A stretch of 64,000 bases of DNA from Ardenticatenia bacterium (GCA_003130875.1 QEXY01000114.1:29254-93253), one strand, 5' to 3'; counted from the stretch's first letter, positions 1 through 8,382 are shown. The notes: generated from the letters alone by a model not told the origin. Numbers and translations: made by a program.

Positions 1-60
1 AGATTTTCATAGGAAAATGGGTCAATAAAGCGGGTAACTAAAGAGTTTTTCAACACCCTC
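1..60 (+). repeat. MITE-like repeat, copy A (left end cut by window)
   Basis: The first 60 bases match the other two copies of this family (5408-5497 reverse-complemented, and 11883-11955) almost base for base. The copy ends with the terminal sequence TTTTTCAACACCCTC. Its left terminal repeat lies outside the window. There is no coding capacity. The -35 box of the tRNA promoter begins four bases after the end of the element. Confidence 0.75.
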
Positions 61-63
61 TTT

Positions 64-92
64 TTGACAGCTTGGAGGATATGAAGTATAAT
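64..92 (+). promoter_or_regulatory. Consensus sigma70-type promoter for the tRNA pair
   Basis: TTGACA (64-69) and TATAAT (87-92) are separated by 17 bases, a perfect consensus arrangement. The predicted transcript start is near 99, just upstream of tRNA-Leu, so the promoter fits a stable-RNA unit. Confidence 0.85.
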
Positions 93-112
93 GTAAATAA
101 GATTAAGGGTAA

Positions 113-196
113 GCCGAGGTGGCGGAACAGGCAGACGCGCTGCGTTCAGGGCGCAGTGGGCATTGGCTCGTGTGGGTTCAAATCCCACCCTCGGCA
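113..196 (+). tRNA. tRNA-Leu (anticodon CAG)
   Basis: The acceptor stem GCCGAGG pairs with CCTCGGC. The anticodon stem CTGCG/CGCAG encloses the loop TTCAGGG, giving anticodon CAG (Leu). A long variable arm, as expected for class II tRNA-Leu, precedes a T arm with loop TTCAAAT. CCA is not encoded: the sequence after the discriminator A is TCCA. The gene is followed after eight bases by the initiator tRNA and shares its promoter. Confidence 0.95.
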
Positions 197-204
197 TCCA
201 GCAA

Positions 205-276
205 TGCGGGGTGGAGCAGTGGTAGCTCGCCAGGCTCATAACCTGGAGGTCGCAGGTTCGAATCCTGCCCCCGCTA
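205..276 (+). tRNA. Initiator tRNA-Met (anticodon CAT)
   Basis: The anticodon loop CTCATAA gives CAT. The acceptor has an unpaired first position (T1 opposite T72), the hallmark of initiator tRNA, followed by six good pairs (GCGGGG/CCCCGC). The D-arm sequence resembles the bacterial fMet consensus. The anticodon stem reads CCAGG/CCTGG, so only two of the three usual G:C pairs next to the loop are present, which is slightly atypical. CCA is not encoded. Confidence 0.9.
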
Positions 277-307
277 TCCTTACGTAGATAAAACATCGCA
301 GACAAGT

Positions 308-340
308 AAGCCGTCACAGAGGGGGTGTGACGGCTTTTTT
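308..340 (+). terminator. Rho-independent terminator after the tRNAs
   Basis: An 11-bp stem (AAGCCGTCACA / TGTGACGGCTT) with a G-rich loop is followed by a run of T residues. It ends the tRNA transcript and separates it from the convergent cytochrome operon. Confidence 0.85.
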
Positions 341-403
341 GCTTCTGCTCCCAGATGTCAAATTGTGTATGTCTTCGATGCTATGCTGGATCGCTGTCAG
401 TTC

Positions 404-1570
404 TCATCGCAGTGTCGGGGTGACGACGGGACTGATGGGCTCTTGGGTTTGAATCACCTGTCCAGGTGTCCGTGCCGGCAGTGCACCCGCCTCGACCCAG
501 CGCACGATGATCTCCAGTTTTTTTGGATCCAGCGGTCGTGTGGGGGGCATCGGTCCACCAGCCTCTATTTCCTCGCGATAAAGCATCCGCACCAGATTGC
601 AGCTGAGATCACCACCTATAACATTAGGGGTATGGTCGCCCGTGGTCATCACGCTGTGGTAATCCGTCATCACATAATTGTTCTGAGCCCTGCCCGGCCG
701 ATGACAGGCCACACAATAGCGCTTGAAGATCGGCTGCACATGGGTTTCGTAGTCCGGGATCTCTCCTGCAGCAAGCTCCGGAACTGGTTCGGGGGGTCGC
801 TCGATCACGATACGATCATCCCAGCTGCGGATAAAGGTCACGATGGCGTCGATTTGGTCTCGACTCAGCTCACCCCCGTGCGCAAGGCCAAAAGGTGGCA
901 TGCCGAGATCGGGTTGCCCATAGTCGATGATGTTGTAGATGGTCTCATCGGTGCGTGTGTAGAGAAAGTCACGGCTGTTAATCGGATCCAGCACCCTCCC
1001 TTCAAGGCCCTCCACCCCTTTCACCTCGCCACCCTCGCCTTCCGGCTGATGGCACTCGGCACATACGGTGGCGTAGAGTTCCTCGCCAATTGTCAAGCGT
1101 TCCTCGTAGGTAGTGCCAGGCGATTCTGGTTGAGGCGGTGTGGTGACTGCCGCACGAATGGTCAAGCCGAGCATAATGAGCACAATGGCAGACATAACCC
1201 CACTGGCCACCGGACGGCGCAGCGGATGCCGCATCGGACGACGGTCGAAGAATGGCAGCAGGAAAAGCGCCAGGATCGCGGCCACGGGGATGACAAAGGT
1301 GCCGAGGAATTCGATCTCACCAGGGAAGAACTTGAGCAATTCAAAAAGGAAAAGAAAATACCATTCCGGACGGGGTACGTAGTTGGTGTCAAAGGGATCA
1401 GCCGGAGGTTCGGCGGACACCCCAACGAAAGTGGCCAGCCCAAGCAACAGGAGAAACAGACCGAACATCACAACAATGTCCTTATAGATGATGTCCGGAA
1501 AGAAGTGGACGCCCCGCTCTTTCTCTTCGCGGTAACGGGCTAAGATGCGCTGCTTGTCTGAACCGTCCAC
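404..1570 (-). CDS. Cytochrome b C-terminal domain fused to di-heme cytochrome c (bc-complex subunit)
   Basis: Third gene of a quinol:acceptor oxidoreductase (bc-type) operon. Residues 1-140 match the C-terminal half of cytochrome b / subunit IV of b6f, with the quinol-site PEW motif (68-70) and about three membrane spans. Residues 155-360 hold two c-type heme sites, CAECH (170-174) and CVACH (286-290), with candidate Met axial ligands at 224 and 341, facing outside the membrane. Family knowledge: a fused membrane anchor plus cytochrome c replaces a separate cytochrome c1/f. The upstream gene encodes the N-terminal half of cytochrome b, 48 nt away. The electron acceptor is not visible here. 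Confidence 0.88.
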   Translation of the reverse strand: MDGSDKQRILARYREEKERGVHFFPDIIYKDIVVMFGLFLLLLGLATFVGVSAEPPADPFDTNYVPRPEWYFLFLFELLKFFPGEIEFLGTFVIPVAAILALFLLPFFDRRPMRHPLRRPVASGVMSAIVLIMLGLTIRAAVTTPPQPESPGTTYEERLTIGEELYATVCAECHQPEGEGGEVKGVEGLEGRVLDPINSRDFLYTRTDETIYNIIDYGQPDLGMPPFGLAHGGELSRDQIDAIVTFIRSWDDRIVIERPPEPVPELAAGEIPDYETHVQPIFKRYCVACHRPGRAQNNYVMTDYHSVMTTGDHTPNVIGGDLSCNLVRMLYREEIEAGGPMPPTRPLDPKKLEIIVRWVEAGALPARTPGQVIQTQEPISPVVTPTLR

Positions 1571-1618
1571 GGTGGGCTGATCCTTCCAGTGATCGACGGA
1601 AAAAGATACAAGATTTTG

Positions 1619-2275
1619 CTACTCATCACGCCGTGGGATATAGCTGATGCCATTGCGAATGACAAGGTATAAATGCACGCCAATGGTGCTAAATAAGATG
1701 GCTGGCAGTATCCAAATATGGGCGCCGAAGAAGCGCGACAGGGTGAGGAACGAGAGCTCGGTCCCGCCCCGCAACACGCGAAGCAGAAACTCTCCCACCA
1801 GCGGAACAGTGCCCACGAGACTGGTGCCTACTGCGGTCGCCCAATAGGCACGCTGGTTCCAGGGAAGCAGATAACCGGTGAATCCCAGGCCGAGTGTCGT
1901 CAGCAGTAATACCACGCCGGTCACCCACGTTACTTCACGCGGATATTTGTAAGCACCGTAATAGAAGACACGCAGCATGTGCAGAAAGACAGTCAACACC
2001 ATCAGCGTAGCGCCCCAGTGGTGAATCCCCCGGATTAACCAACCGAAGGCCACCTCGTTCATGATGTACTGGATGCTGTTGTACGCTTCTTCAGGGGTGG
2101 GCACATAGTACATGGTGAGCAAAATACCTGTCACCGCTTGCATCAGCGCCAGGAACAGGGAAGCGCTGCCCAAAGTGTACCACCAGTTGACCCGAGGCAC
2201 CTTACGTTCGAAGACGACTCGCCAGACGGTCAGAAGGCCGGTGCGTTCGTCAAGCCAGGACACCAAGCCATTCAC
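1619..2275 (-). CDS. Cytochrome b N-terminal half (b6-type) of bc complex
   Basis: A 218-aa integral membrane protein with four transmembrane helices. Helix B carries His85/86 and His99, and helix D carries His186 and His201, the ligands of the two b hemes. The 15-residue spacing in helix D is the one usual in cytochrome b6 rather than mitochondrial b. The length equals that of cytochrome b6, so the b polypeptide is split and its remainder is the next gene downstream. The Rieske gene lies three bases upstream, showing a tight operon. Confidence 0.92.
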   Translation of the reverse strand: MNGLVSWLDERTGLLTVWRVVFERKVPRVNWWYTLGSASLFLALMQAVTGILLTMYYVPTPEEAYNSIQYIMNEVAFGWLIRGIHHWGATLMVLTVFLHMLRVFYYGAYKYPREVTWVTGVVLLLTTLGLGFTGYLLPWNQRAYWATAVGTSLVGTVPLVGEFLLRVLRGGTELSFLTLSRFFGAHIWILPAILFSTIGVHLYLVIRNGISYIPRRDE

Positions 2276-2278
2276 ACC

Positions 2279-2767
2279 TCAATCCTCCACATAGATGAAA
2301 AGCTGGCCATTCTCTACCTTGGTATCGAAACGATCGAGAGGACGCGGCGGAGGGCCACTGAGCACAGCGCCCTCACGGTCGAATATCCCGTCGTGACAAG
2401 GGCACACGAAGACACTCCGCTCAGGCGACCAGCGGACTTTGCAACTGAGATGGGTGCAAATATCCGAAAGCACCGTGACATCACCCGAATCCCTCAAGAG
2501 GGCATAGACAGTCCGGGTCATCTGCATGCGCTTCCAGCCTGTCTGTTTGAGGCGAGAGAAAGAACAAGGAGTGGGTATACCTGGCTGTAGCATCGACAAC
2601 GGCACAAGGGAGACCCAGCCTGCAACACCGCTGGCACGTAAGGCCGGCGCTATCAGATAGCCAATGATGGGCAGGCCAACCAGGAGAGTGATCAACGCTC
2701 CCAATATGCCTGCCACGCTTGCCACAAACTCGCGTCGTCCGATGTAATAGTCCGACCGCCAGTCCAT
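2279..2767 (-). CDS. Rieske iron-sulfur protein of bc complex
   Basis: The 162-aa protein starts with a twin-arginine motif (RREFV, residues 11-15) and a single hydrophobic anchor (about 16-40), consistent with Tat export. The Rieske 2Fe-2S ligands are CTHLSC (C104, H106) and CPCHDG (C122, H125), with C109 and C124 positioned for the stabilising disulfide. The open frame extends upstream to 2965, but that part has no family-like sequence; ATG 2767 gives a normal Tat-type N-terminus. First gene of the bc operon. Confidence 0.92.
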   Translation of the reverse strand: MDWRSDYYIGRREFVASVAGILGALITLLVGLPIIGYLIAPALRASGVAGWVSLVPLSMLQPGIPTPCSFSRLKQTGWKRMQMTRTVYALLRDSGDVTVLSDICTHLSCKVRWSPERSVFVCPCHDGIFDREGAVLSGPPPRPLDRFDTKVENGQLFIYVED

Positions 2768-2966
2768 AGTGAATCGTAGCTTCGTCCCGCAACGAAGGTC
2801 AGCAAAGATGGCGGGATTATAACATATGCGACTTATGTGCATCAAAGCGAGGCGTAACATTTTCGGTCCGCTCGGGTTCTGTCTATTAGGCATTATCATA
2901 ATCTTCATCGGGAGAGCACAGTGAGTAGAAGGGCACCATCCGAGACACGGGCAAGAAAGCATCACA

Positions 2967-3101
2967 ATGACTCACAGCGGGTTTGCGCAAGGACAAGCCA
3001 ATCGGTATCATCCGATGGCAGAACCGTCCTCGACCGCCGCTGACGATGAACAAAAATGCTCGCGGTGTGGACAGGCGATTGGAGCACAATGGTCAGACTG
3101 A
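2967..3101 (+). CDS. Small ORF with CxxC knuckle upstream of OsmC gene (tentative)
   Basis: A 44-codon frame from ATG 2967 to TGA 3101 encodes a small polar protein whose C-terminal half has CSRCG, a single zinc-knuckle-like CxxC. It ends 11 bases before the start of the OsmC gene, with that gene's ribosome site in the gap, so the two would be co-transcribed. The ribosome site for this ORF is weak (AAGAAAG). I do not recognise a family; it may be a genuine small protein or only a leader region. Confidence 0.35.
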   Translation: MTHSGFAQGQANRYHPMAEPSSTAADDEQKCSRCGQAIGAQWSD

Positions 3102-3112
3102 TAGGAGGTTTC

Positions 3113-3541
3113 ATGTCTGAGAAAGTCGTCTTACGCCAGAAAAGCAACTTTGACACAGAGCTGTGGGCCACGGATCCGGAGGATGCCCAGGCTCAGGAGC
3201 TCAAACCCGTGGAACATGTTTTTGCCCTAAGCCCTTATGGGATGCTGTTGGCCAGCTTAGCAGGTTGCACGGCAGTTTTGCTCACAACCTATGCGCGCAA
3301 CCACCAGATTGGGCTGGAAGAAGTCGAGTTGCGTCTTCAATTCGACCGCGACTTTGCCAAGGACTGCGAGCACTGTGAGGAGATTGGCGATCTGAAAGAA
3401 ATTATCGCTGAGGAGATCGTTTTCAAAGGCAATCTGACACCAGAACAGCGCAAGAAGCTCCTAGCCATCTCCCGCCACTGTCCCATCCATCGGATGGTGA
3501 GTGAGGGCATCGAAGTGCGGTCACGTGTTGTGGATGCGTAA
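3113..3541 (+). CDS. OsmC family protein
   Basis: The protein (142 aa from ATG 3113, chosen for the AGGAGG site just upstream) has the OsmC/Ohr fold signature: a central helix around LAGCTAVLL with one conserved Cys and a C-terminal HCPIH motif carrying the second Cys. Members reduce peroxides through a Cys pair or act as small redox proteins; the substrate cannot be read from sequence. A possible zinc-knuckle mini-protein lies directly upstream. The gene is divergent from the bc operon. Confidence 0.88.
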   Translation: MSEKVVLRQKSNFDTELWATDPEDAQAQELKPVEHVFALSPYGMLLASLAGCTAVLLTTYARNHQIGLEEVELRLQFDRDFAKDCEHCEEIGDLKEIIAEEIVFKGNLTPEQRKKLLAISRHCPIHRMVSEGIEVRSRVVDA

Positions 3542-3730
3542 TCAACGGTGAATCGAATAGGATCCGCTTCGCTATCTACTGATCATAGCTCGTAGAGCAA
3601 TGTTCTGACGTCTAACTAGGATCCCGGCCGCTCAAGATGCAGTTACCGGGTTTCGGCGGGTTGGGTTATGCCTTTCAAGAGCGACACCGGGATGTCTCTG
3701 GGGAAAGAATAGAGGCCATTCCCCCTCCAT

Positions 3731-4102
3731 TCATTCATGTGCCGGCACGATACAGAGGAATCCCAGCGCTTCGTCGCCCAATGGGGTGAACTGGTGCCAC
3801 TCATTCCCCGGAATGTACACCACATCCCCCGCTTGTACCTCGACTACTTCATCCCCCATACGCACTCGTGCGCATCCATGCAAAATGTACACTCCGTGTT
3901 CATGGGCATGCTGTTCCAAACGCGAGTGGCCACCCGGCGGAATGCAGAAATAGCGCAAACGAAAATTGTTGGAACCTTCATCTGGCCCCAACAATACCCG
4001 CTTGCTGCCACCTTTCATGTCGCCTGTCTCATAATGCTTTACCGGAACGCCTTCCCAGTCATAGGCATCCGGTCGGCCGATAAATCGGTGTACTATGCCC
4101 AT
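3731..4102 (-). CDS. Cupin-domain protein
   Basis: A small single-domain cupin of about 123 aa. Motif 1 is seen as HSRLEQHAHEHGVYILHG (metal-binding His/Glu) and motif 2 as PGNEWHQF. ATG 4102 is preferred over the upstream in-frame start because AGAGGAG lies eight bases before it. It follows the mannitol-1-phosphate-dehydrogenase-like gene by 23 bases in the same operon, so a role in sugar-phosphate metabolism (isomerase or binding protein) is possible but not shown. Confidence 0.82.
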   Translation of the reverse strand: MGIVHRFIGRPDAYDWEGVPVKHYETGDMKGGSKRVLLGPDEGSNNFRLRYFCIPPGGHSRLEQHAHEHGVYILHGCARVRMGDEVVEVQAGDVVYIPGNEWHQFTPLGDEALGFLCIVPAHE

Positions 4103-4125
4103 CGTGTTTTCTCCTCTGAGCAAGG

Positions 4126-5346
4126 TTATGGAACGTTAACGCTTTCAGTCGCATTCGCACCAAGCCGCATATTTTTTATCTCGGCATACGCAGCTACCAC
4201 AGCTGTAACGACATCTTCCTCTTCCGGACCCAGCTGACAAATCTCGCGCACGGCAACCTCGATCCCGCACTGGACGATGCGCTCCTGGATGGCCACAGCA
4301 CTCGGATCACATGCATTGCGGTACAAAAAGGCAACAGCGGTCGCGCGGACCAGATGGGGTGTCGGAATAGCATGCTTACGTGCCAAGAGAATCGGACCGA
4401 TCAGTCGATCCTCGCGCCGTAATTTGCGCATCGGGTCGGCTGCCTGGCGGCTGACACGATCACCTAGTGTCGGGTTGTTGGTCTGGTACACGACGCCCTC
4501 ATTCCAGCGGGCCATTTCGTCCGCCGAAAAGTGGCACTCTGCCTGGAGTGCCCGACTAGACTCATCCAACGCGCCCAGTGCTTCCTTGCGCACCTGCGCG
4601 TCGGCTAGACAATCCACGATGTGCTCATAACCATATAGGGCGCCCCAATAGGCGAGCGCGGCGTGGAAGGTATTGTAGGAGTAGAGTTTGCGCATTTCTT
4701 CAGCGCGCATATCGTCCACCAATCGCAGCCCGCGAACCGAGGGAATTGTGCCCTTGAAGGCATGCTGATCAACCGGCAACTCAGCGTAGCCGTTCGTCCA
4801 CACTAGCAACGGATCGCGCCTGCGTTCTTCAGCGGGCGGCTCGACCACCATACGGATGACCAAGCTTTCCACAATACCAACTTGCTGCTCAACGTAGGCC
4901 CGCAAGTCTTCCGGTAGCACAGCATGCAGGGCAGCACTGAACTCAAGTGCCGCATGAGCCAGATTCGTGCATAAGATGATATCCAGCGGAGCGGATGGTC
5001 GCAGGGTGCAGCGCCGTTGCAGTCCTGGGATCATCTGGGCAGCCACTGTCGCAAAATCGCGCGGAAACACGGCCAATGCCATCAAATCAGCACCTGCCAG
5101 TGCCTGAGCAACCTCTTCCGTCTGCGCCGTGCTGAACGCCTCGTAGCCGTAGATGACCAGATCGTCCCGTTTCTCCACTCCTTCAGCGCGTACCACCGTA
5201 TAGCGTCCTGCTCGCCTGAGCTGGGCGATCAGCTCCTCGGAGGCATCGACGAAGGTGATGTGATAGCCGGACGTTTGGAACAGATCAGCCAAGAAACCGC
5301 GACCGATGCGACCAGCTCCCCAGATCAGGATGTTTGGATCTCCCAT
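4126..5346 (-). CDS. Mannitol-1-phosphate 5-dehydrogenase-like oxidoreductase
   Basis: 406 aa from ATG 5346 (GGGAGA site upstream). The N-terminus holds a Rossmann dinucleotide motif, WGAGRIGRGF, typical of MtlD-type long-chain mannitol dehydrogenases. Around residue 240, KLYSYNTFHAALAYWG corresponds to the catalytic Lys/Asn/His region of the mannitol_dh C-terminal domain. Family members oxidise polyol phosphates with NAD. There is no mannitol PTS nearby, so the natural substrate may differ. A cupin gene follows in the operon. Confidence 0.8.
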   Translation of the reverse strand: MGDPNILIWGAGRIGRGFLADLFQTSGYHITFVDASEELIAQLRRAGRYTVVRAEGVEKRDDLVIYGYEAFSTAQTEEVAQALAGADLMALAVFPRDFATVAAQMIPGLQRRCTLRPSAPLDIILCTNLAHAALEFSAALHAVLPEDLRAYVEQQVGIVESLVIRMVVEPPAEERRRDPLLVWTNGYAELPVDQHAFKGTIPSVRGLRLVDDMRAEEMRKLYSYNTFHAALAYWGALYGYEHIVDCLADAQVRKEALGALDESSRALQAECHFSADEMARWNEGVVYQTNNPTLGDRVSRQAADPMRKLRREDRLIGPILLARKHAIPTPHLVRATAVAFLYRNACDPSAVAIQERIVQCGIEVAVREICQLGPEEEDVVTAVVAAYAEIKNMRLGANATESVNVP

Positions 5347-5407
5347 AGCGTGTATCTCCCGGCACAATCCTAGGCGCACTGTAGGAATCTGTCAATCTCA
5401 TAGGGAT

Positions 5408-5497
5408 GAGAGTGTTGAAAAACTCTTTAGTTACCCGCTTTATTGGCCCATTTTCCTATGAAAATCTGATCGGTCAAGGGACTTTTTCAACACCCTC
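5408..5497. repeat. MITE-like repeat, copy B (complete, 90 bp)
   Basis: A full element bounded by imperfect terminal inverted repeats: left GAGAGTGTTGAAAAACTC, right end the reverse complement of GAGGGTGTTGAAAAAGTC. The core is the reverse complement of copy A. There is no ORF. The ends resemble those of DDE transposons of the IS4/IS5/IS1182 type, so it is probably a non-autonomous derivative; no matching transposase is in the window. Confidence 0.75.
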
Positions 5498-5508
5498 AGG
5501 ATTTGTTT

Positions 5509-5537
5509 TTGACCTGCCTTCGGAAGCGCCGTAGAAT
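5509..5537 (+). promoter_or_regulatory. Promoter for the trkA pair
   Basis: TTGACC (5509-5514) and TAGAAT (5532-5537) are spaced by 17 bases. The promoter sits 11 bases after the end of repeat copy B and about 70 bases before the trkA start codon. Confidence 0.6.
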
Positions 5538-5605
5538 CAACAATGTGGTGCCCACGACGGGGTGAGAAGTGGGCATTTTGTGCTTCATGAGGAGATGAGA
5601 TTTAA

Positions 5606-6256
5606 ATGAACGTTATTGTGATAGGTTGTGGACGGTTTGGCGCCGAACTGGCTTCGCGCCTGTGCCGCAAGGGACATCAAGTATCCGTGATCGATCAGGC
5701 CGCAGCGGCCTTTGAGAACCTCGATCCGGACTTCCGTGGACGTCTTGTCGAGGGAGATGTGTTATCCCAAGATGTGCTCCATCGCGCCGGGATCGAACAT
5801 GCTGATGGTGTGGCAGTGGTCACGAACTCGGATACTTTGAACGCGGTGGTCGGCCATGTGGCGCGCACCGTGTATCATGTGCCCAATGTGGTGGTGCGAA
5901 ATTACGATCCTGCCTGGCGGCCCACCTATGAGGCATTTGGTCTCCAGGTCGTCAGCTCGGTGAGCTGGGGAGCGCAGCGCGTTGAAGATTTGCTTGTCCA
6001 GCCGGATATCCGCACCGTCTTTTCTGCAGGTAACGGTGAGATTGAAATCTACGAGTTTCGTGTGCCGCCGCGTTGGCATGGGCGCAAACTCAACGAGCTG
6101 TTGCCCGATCTCCCATGTGGTGTCGTTGCGCTGACACGTGCCGGACGTGCCTCGTTGCCCACCTGTGACGTCACCTTGGAGACGGACGATGTGGTGTACT
6201 TCAGCACCACTTTAGAGGGGGTGCAGGCATTGCACCGCCTCTTCAAGGAGGGTTGA
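5606..6256 (+). CDS. TrkA family potassium-transport regulatory protein (RCK)
   Basis: 216 aa. Residues 1-125 form an RCK-N/TrkA-N domain with the NAD-binding loop GCGRFGAEL near the N-terminus and acidic D31 ending the second strand. Residues about 135-216 are a TrkA-C domain. Such proteins gate TrkH/KtrB-type K+ channels in response to nucleotide. The second trkA follows, with two bases between stop and start. No channel subunit is in the window, so partners must be encoded elsewhere. Confidence 0.9.
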   Translation: MNVIVIGCGRFGAELASRLCRKGHQVSVIDQAAAAFENLDPDFRGRLVEGDVLSQDVLHRAGIEHADGVAVVTNSDTLNAVVGHVARTVYHVPNVVVRNYDPAWRPTYEAFGLQVVSSVSWGAQRVEDLLVQPDIRTVFSAGNGEIEIYEFRVPPRWHGRKLNELLPDLPCGVVALTRAGRASLPTCDVTLETDDVVYFSTTLEGVQALHRLFKEG

Positions 6257-6258
6257 TC

Positions 6259-6966
6259 ATGTTTGTCGTCATCGCCGGAGGAGGGCGCACCGGCACTTAC
6301 CTGGCCGGATTGTTGGTGGCGCAGAAGCAAGAGGTGCGCCTCATCGAGTATCGCAAGGAGCTGCTGGTGCGCGTGCACCATGAGCTGCCCACCGAGGTGG
6401 TCTACGAAGGGAATCCCGCACGGCCGGATGTCCTGGAAAGGGCCGGCATCCGCCAGGCTGATGTCTTGGTCGCCTGTACTGACAGTGACGCCGACAACTT
6501 GGCCATCTGCTACCTGGGGCGCGCATGCTATAACGTGCCGCGCATCATCGCCCGCATCAACAATCCCCGTGCTGGCTGGTTGTTCGACAAGAAATTCCAC
6601 GTCGATGTGGCGGTCAACCACACAGAGATCCTGGCCAGCCTCATCATGGAGGAAATGTCCCTGGGCGACATGGTGACTCTGCTGAAGCTGCGGCGTGGCA
6701 ACTATTCGCTAGTGGCGGAAAAGATTGCTGAGGGCGCCCAGGCCATCGGCGTGGCCATCAAGGATTTAGGATTGCCGCCGCATTGTGTTATCGCCGCTAT
6801 CATTCGCCGCGGCGAAGTGGTGGTGCCGCGCGGCGTGACCACCTTCGAGGTGGGTGACGAAGTGTTGGCAGTGACCGATCGGGAGGGAGAAGAGCGGTTG
6901 ATGAAACTCTTCACGCCTCCCAACAATTCGAACCACGCCTCGCGCAACGCCGGCATCGCCGCCTGA
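6259..6966 (+). CDS. TrkA family potassium-transport regulatory protein (second copy)
   Basis: About 235 aa with the TrkA-N loop AGGGRTGTYLA and a C-terminal TrkA-C domain (about 145-220). ATG 6259 follows the strong site AAGGAGGG by six bases, so it is preferred to the in-frame TTG at 6253 that overlaps the upstream stop. The pair probably forms a heteromeric ring on a K+ channel (inference from family knowledge). It is convergent with purB, three bases apart. Confidence 0.9.
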   Translation: MFVVIAGGGRTGTYLAGLLVAQKQEVRLIEYRKELLVRVHHELPTEVVYEGNPARPDVLERAGIRQADVLVACTDSDADNLAICYLGRACYNVPRIIARINNPRAGWLFDKKFHVDVAVNHTEILASLIMEEMSLGDMVTLLKLRRGNYSLVAEKIAEGAQAIGVAIKDLGLPPHCVIAAIIRRGEVVVPRGVTTFEVGDEVLAVTDREGEERLMKLFTPPNNSNHASRNAGIAA

Positions 6967-6969
6967 GCC

Positions 6970-8382
6970 TCAGCCGGTCGTCTTCAAAGCCTCGCGCAAA
7001 CCGCGTGCCAGAGCACGGGCGCGTGCTGGCGCATCCCCGATGTGATGAGTGGCATCTAACAAAGTGCGCACGCGCGCGGGGGGCAGATAGACGGTGATCG
7101 TGCTGTCTTCGCTGAGGAGCTGTATCAGGGGATTGGCCTCTCCACGGCGCAGCGCTTCCCAGGCCGCCATGCTGTGCTGGCGGATCACCTCGTGCATATG
7201 CTGCCGGTCCGCTCCCGCTTTGACCAGCTCCATCAACAGCCGCTCGGTGGCAGCAAACGTCCCATAAGTGTGTAACAACCGGGCACTTGCCTCTGGGTCG
7301 ATGTGCAGCTCACGGACCAGGCGCAGCGTGCGCAGTAGCAGCTCGTCCACCGCCAAAAAAGCTTGAGGCAAGACCACTCGCCGGTTCGCCGAGTCGTCCA
7401 GCGTGCGTTCTAGAAGGCTGTGTGCAGCATTATCCCATGCCACGCGCGGCAGGGTGGCCACATAACGTGCCAGACTGTCCATGTTTTCGGCGTTGATGGG
7501 GTTGCGTTTGAAGGGCATGGCACTCGAGCCAATCTGCCGGGCAGCGAACGGTTCCATCCATTCTCCGAGTGCCGGTTGCTGGAGGATACGTAGGTCGAAA
7601 GCAAACTTATACAGCGAGGCGGCTATGCCTGCCAACACGTTGAGCACGCGCCAGTCCTGCTTGCGAGGATAAGTCTGCGTGGTCACCTCGAAGGCGCTCA
7701 ATCCCAATGTCTGCATAACCTGGCGCTCCATAGCACGTGCCGCTTCCGCTGAGCCGAGCAGCTGCACGTAGGAAGCTGCAGTGCCCACCGCCCCGCTCAA
7801 CCCCTTGCCGCGCAGGTGATCCCGCACGTGACATGCCTCTTGATAGTCCAGCCACAAATCCTGGGCATACTGGGCCAGCCGATATCCGATCGTCGTGGGC
7901 TCGGCGGGTTGCAGGTGGGTAAAACCCATACAGACTACATCGGCCCAACGTTCGATTTGGTCGGCCAAAGCCCGCAGCGCTTCTCTCAGGCGTTCCACCG
8001 TCAGATCCAGTGCAGCGCGGATGCGCAATACATCGGCGTTGTCCTCAATGTCCATCGAGGTGGCTCCGAGATGTAGGATGGCGCCGCCTAGGGGACACTG
8101 GGCAGCGAATACGCGCAACTCAGCCATCAGGTCATGCTGAATTTCCGCCTCGATCTGATGGGCGTATGCAAGGTCGACATCCTCGACGTGCGCGCGCAAA
8201 TCTTCCACTTGCGCTTTGGTCACCAACCCAAAAGAACATTGAGCCTCAGCCAGCGCCAACCAGACGCGCCGCCAGAGGCGACGTTTATGAACCTCACTCC
8301 AAATGGCACGCATCTGAGGGCTTCCATAGCGCCAGCTAAACGGCGAGACATACGATTCATGTTCTAGGTTCGGCGTTGCCAT
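6970..8382 (-). CDS. purB: Adenylosuccinate lyase
   Basis: 470 aa. The fumarase/aspartase superfamily signature SSAMPFKRNP is present, with the catalytic-loop serine. The region HLGATSMDIEDN carries the substrate-contact Thr-Ser. PurB acts twice in purine synthesis, removing fumarate from SAICAR and from adenylosuccinate. ATG 8382 is chosen because GGAGAGG lies just upstream; the longer frame to 8421 adds an unrelated tail. No other pur genes are adjacent. Confidence 0.93.
   Translation of the reverse strand: MATPNLEHESYVSPFSWRYGSPQMRAIWSEVHKRRLWRRVWLALAEAQCSFGLVTKAQVEDLRAHVEDVDLAYAHQIEAEIQHDLMAELRVFAAQCPLGGAILHLGATSMDIEDNADVLRIRAALDLTVERLREALRALADQIERWADVVCMGFTHLQPAEPTTIGYRLAQYAQDLWLDYQEACHVRDHLRGKGLSGAVGTAASYVQLLGSAEAARAMERQVMQTLGLSAFEVTTQTYPRKQDWRVLNVLAGIAASLYKFAFDLRILQQPALGEWMEPFAARQIGSSAMPFKRNPINAENMDSLARYVATLPRVAWDNAAHSLLERTLDDSANRRVVLPQAFLAVDELLLRTLRLVRELHIDPEASARLLHTYGTFAATERLLMELVKAGADRQHMHEVIRQHSMAAWEALRRGEANPLIQLLSEDSTITVYLPPARVRTLLDATHHIGDAPARARALARGLREALKTTG

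Noticed and set aside
72-287. 71-aa ORF on the plus strand
   Set aside because: It runs through the two tRNA genes and has no protein-like features.
365-1543. 392-aa ORF on the plus strand opposite the cytochrome gene
   Set aside because: Antisense shadow of the b/c fusion gene; the composition is rich in His, Arg and Thr with no domain, while the minus frame has clear heme motifs.
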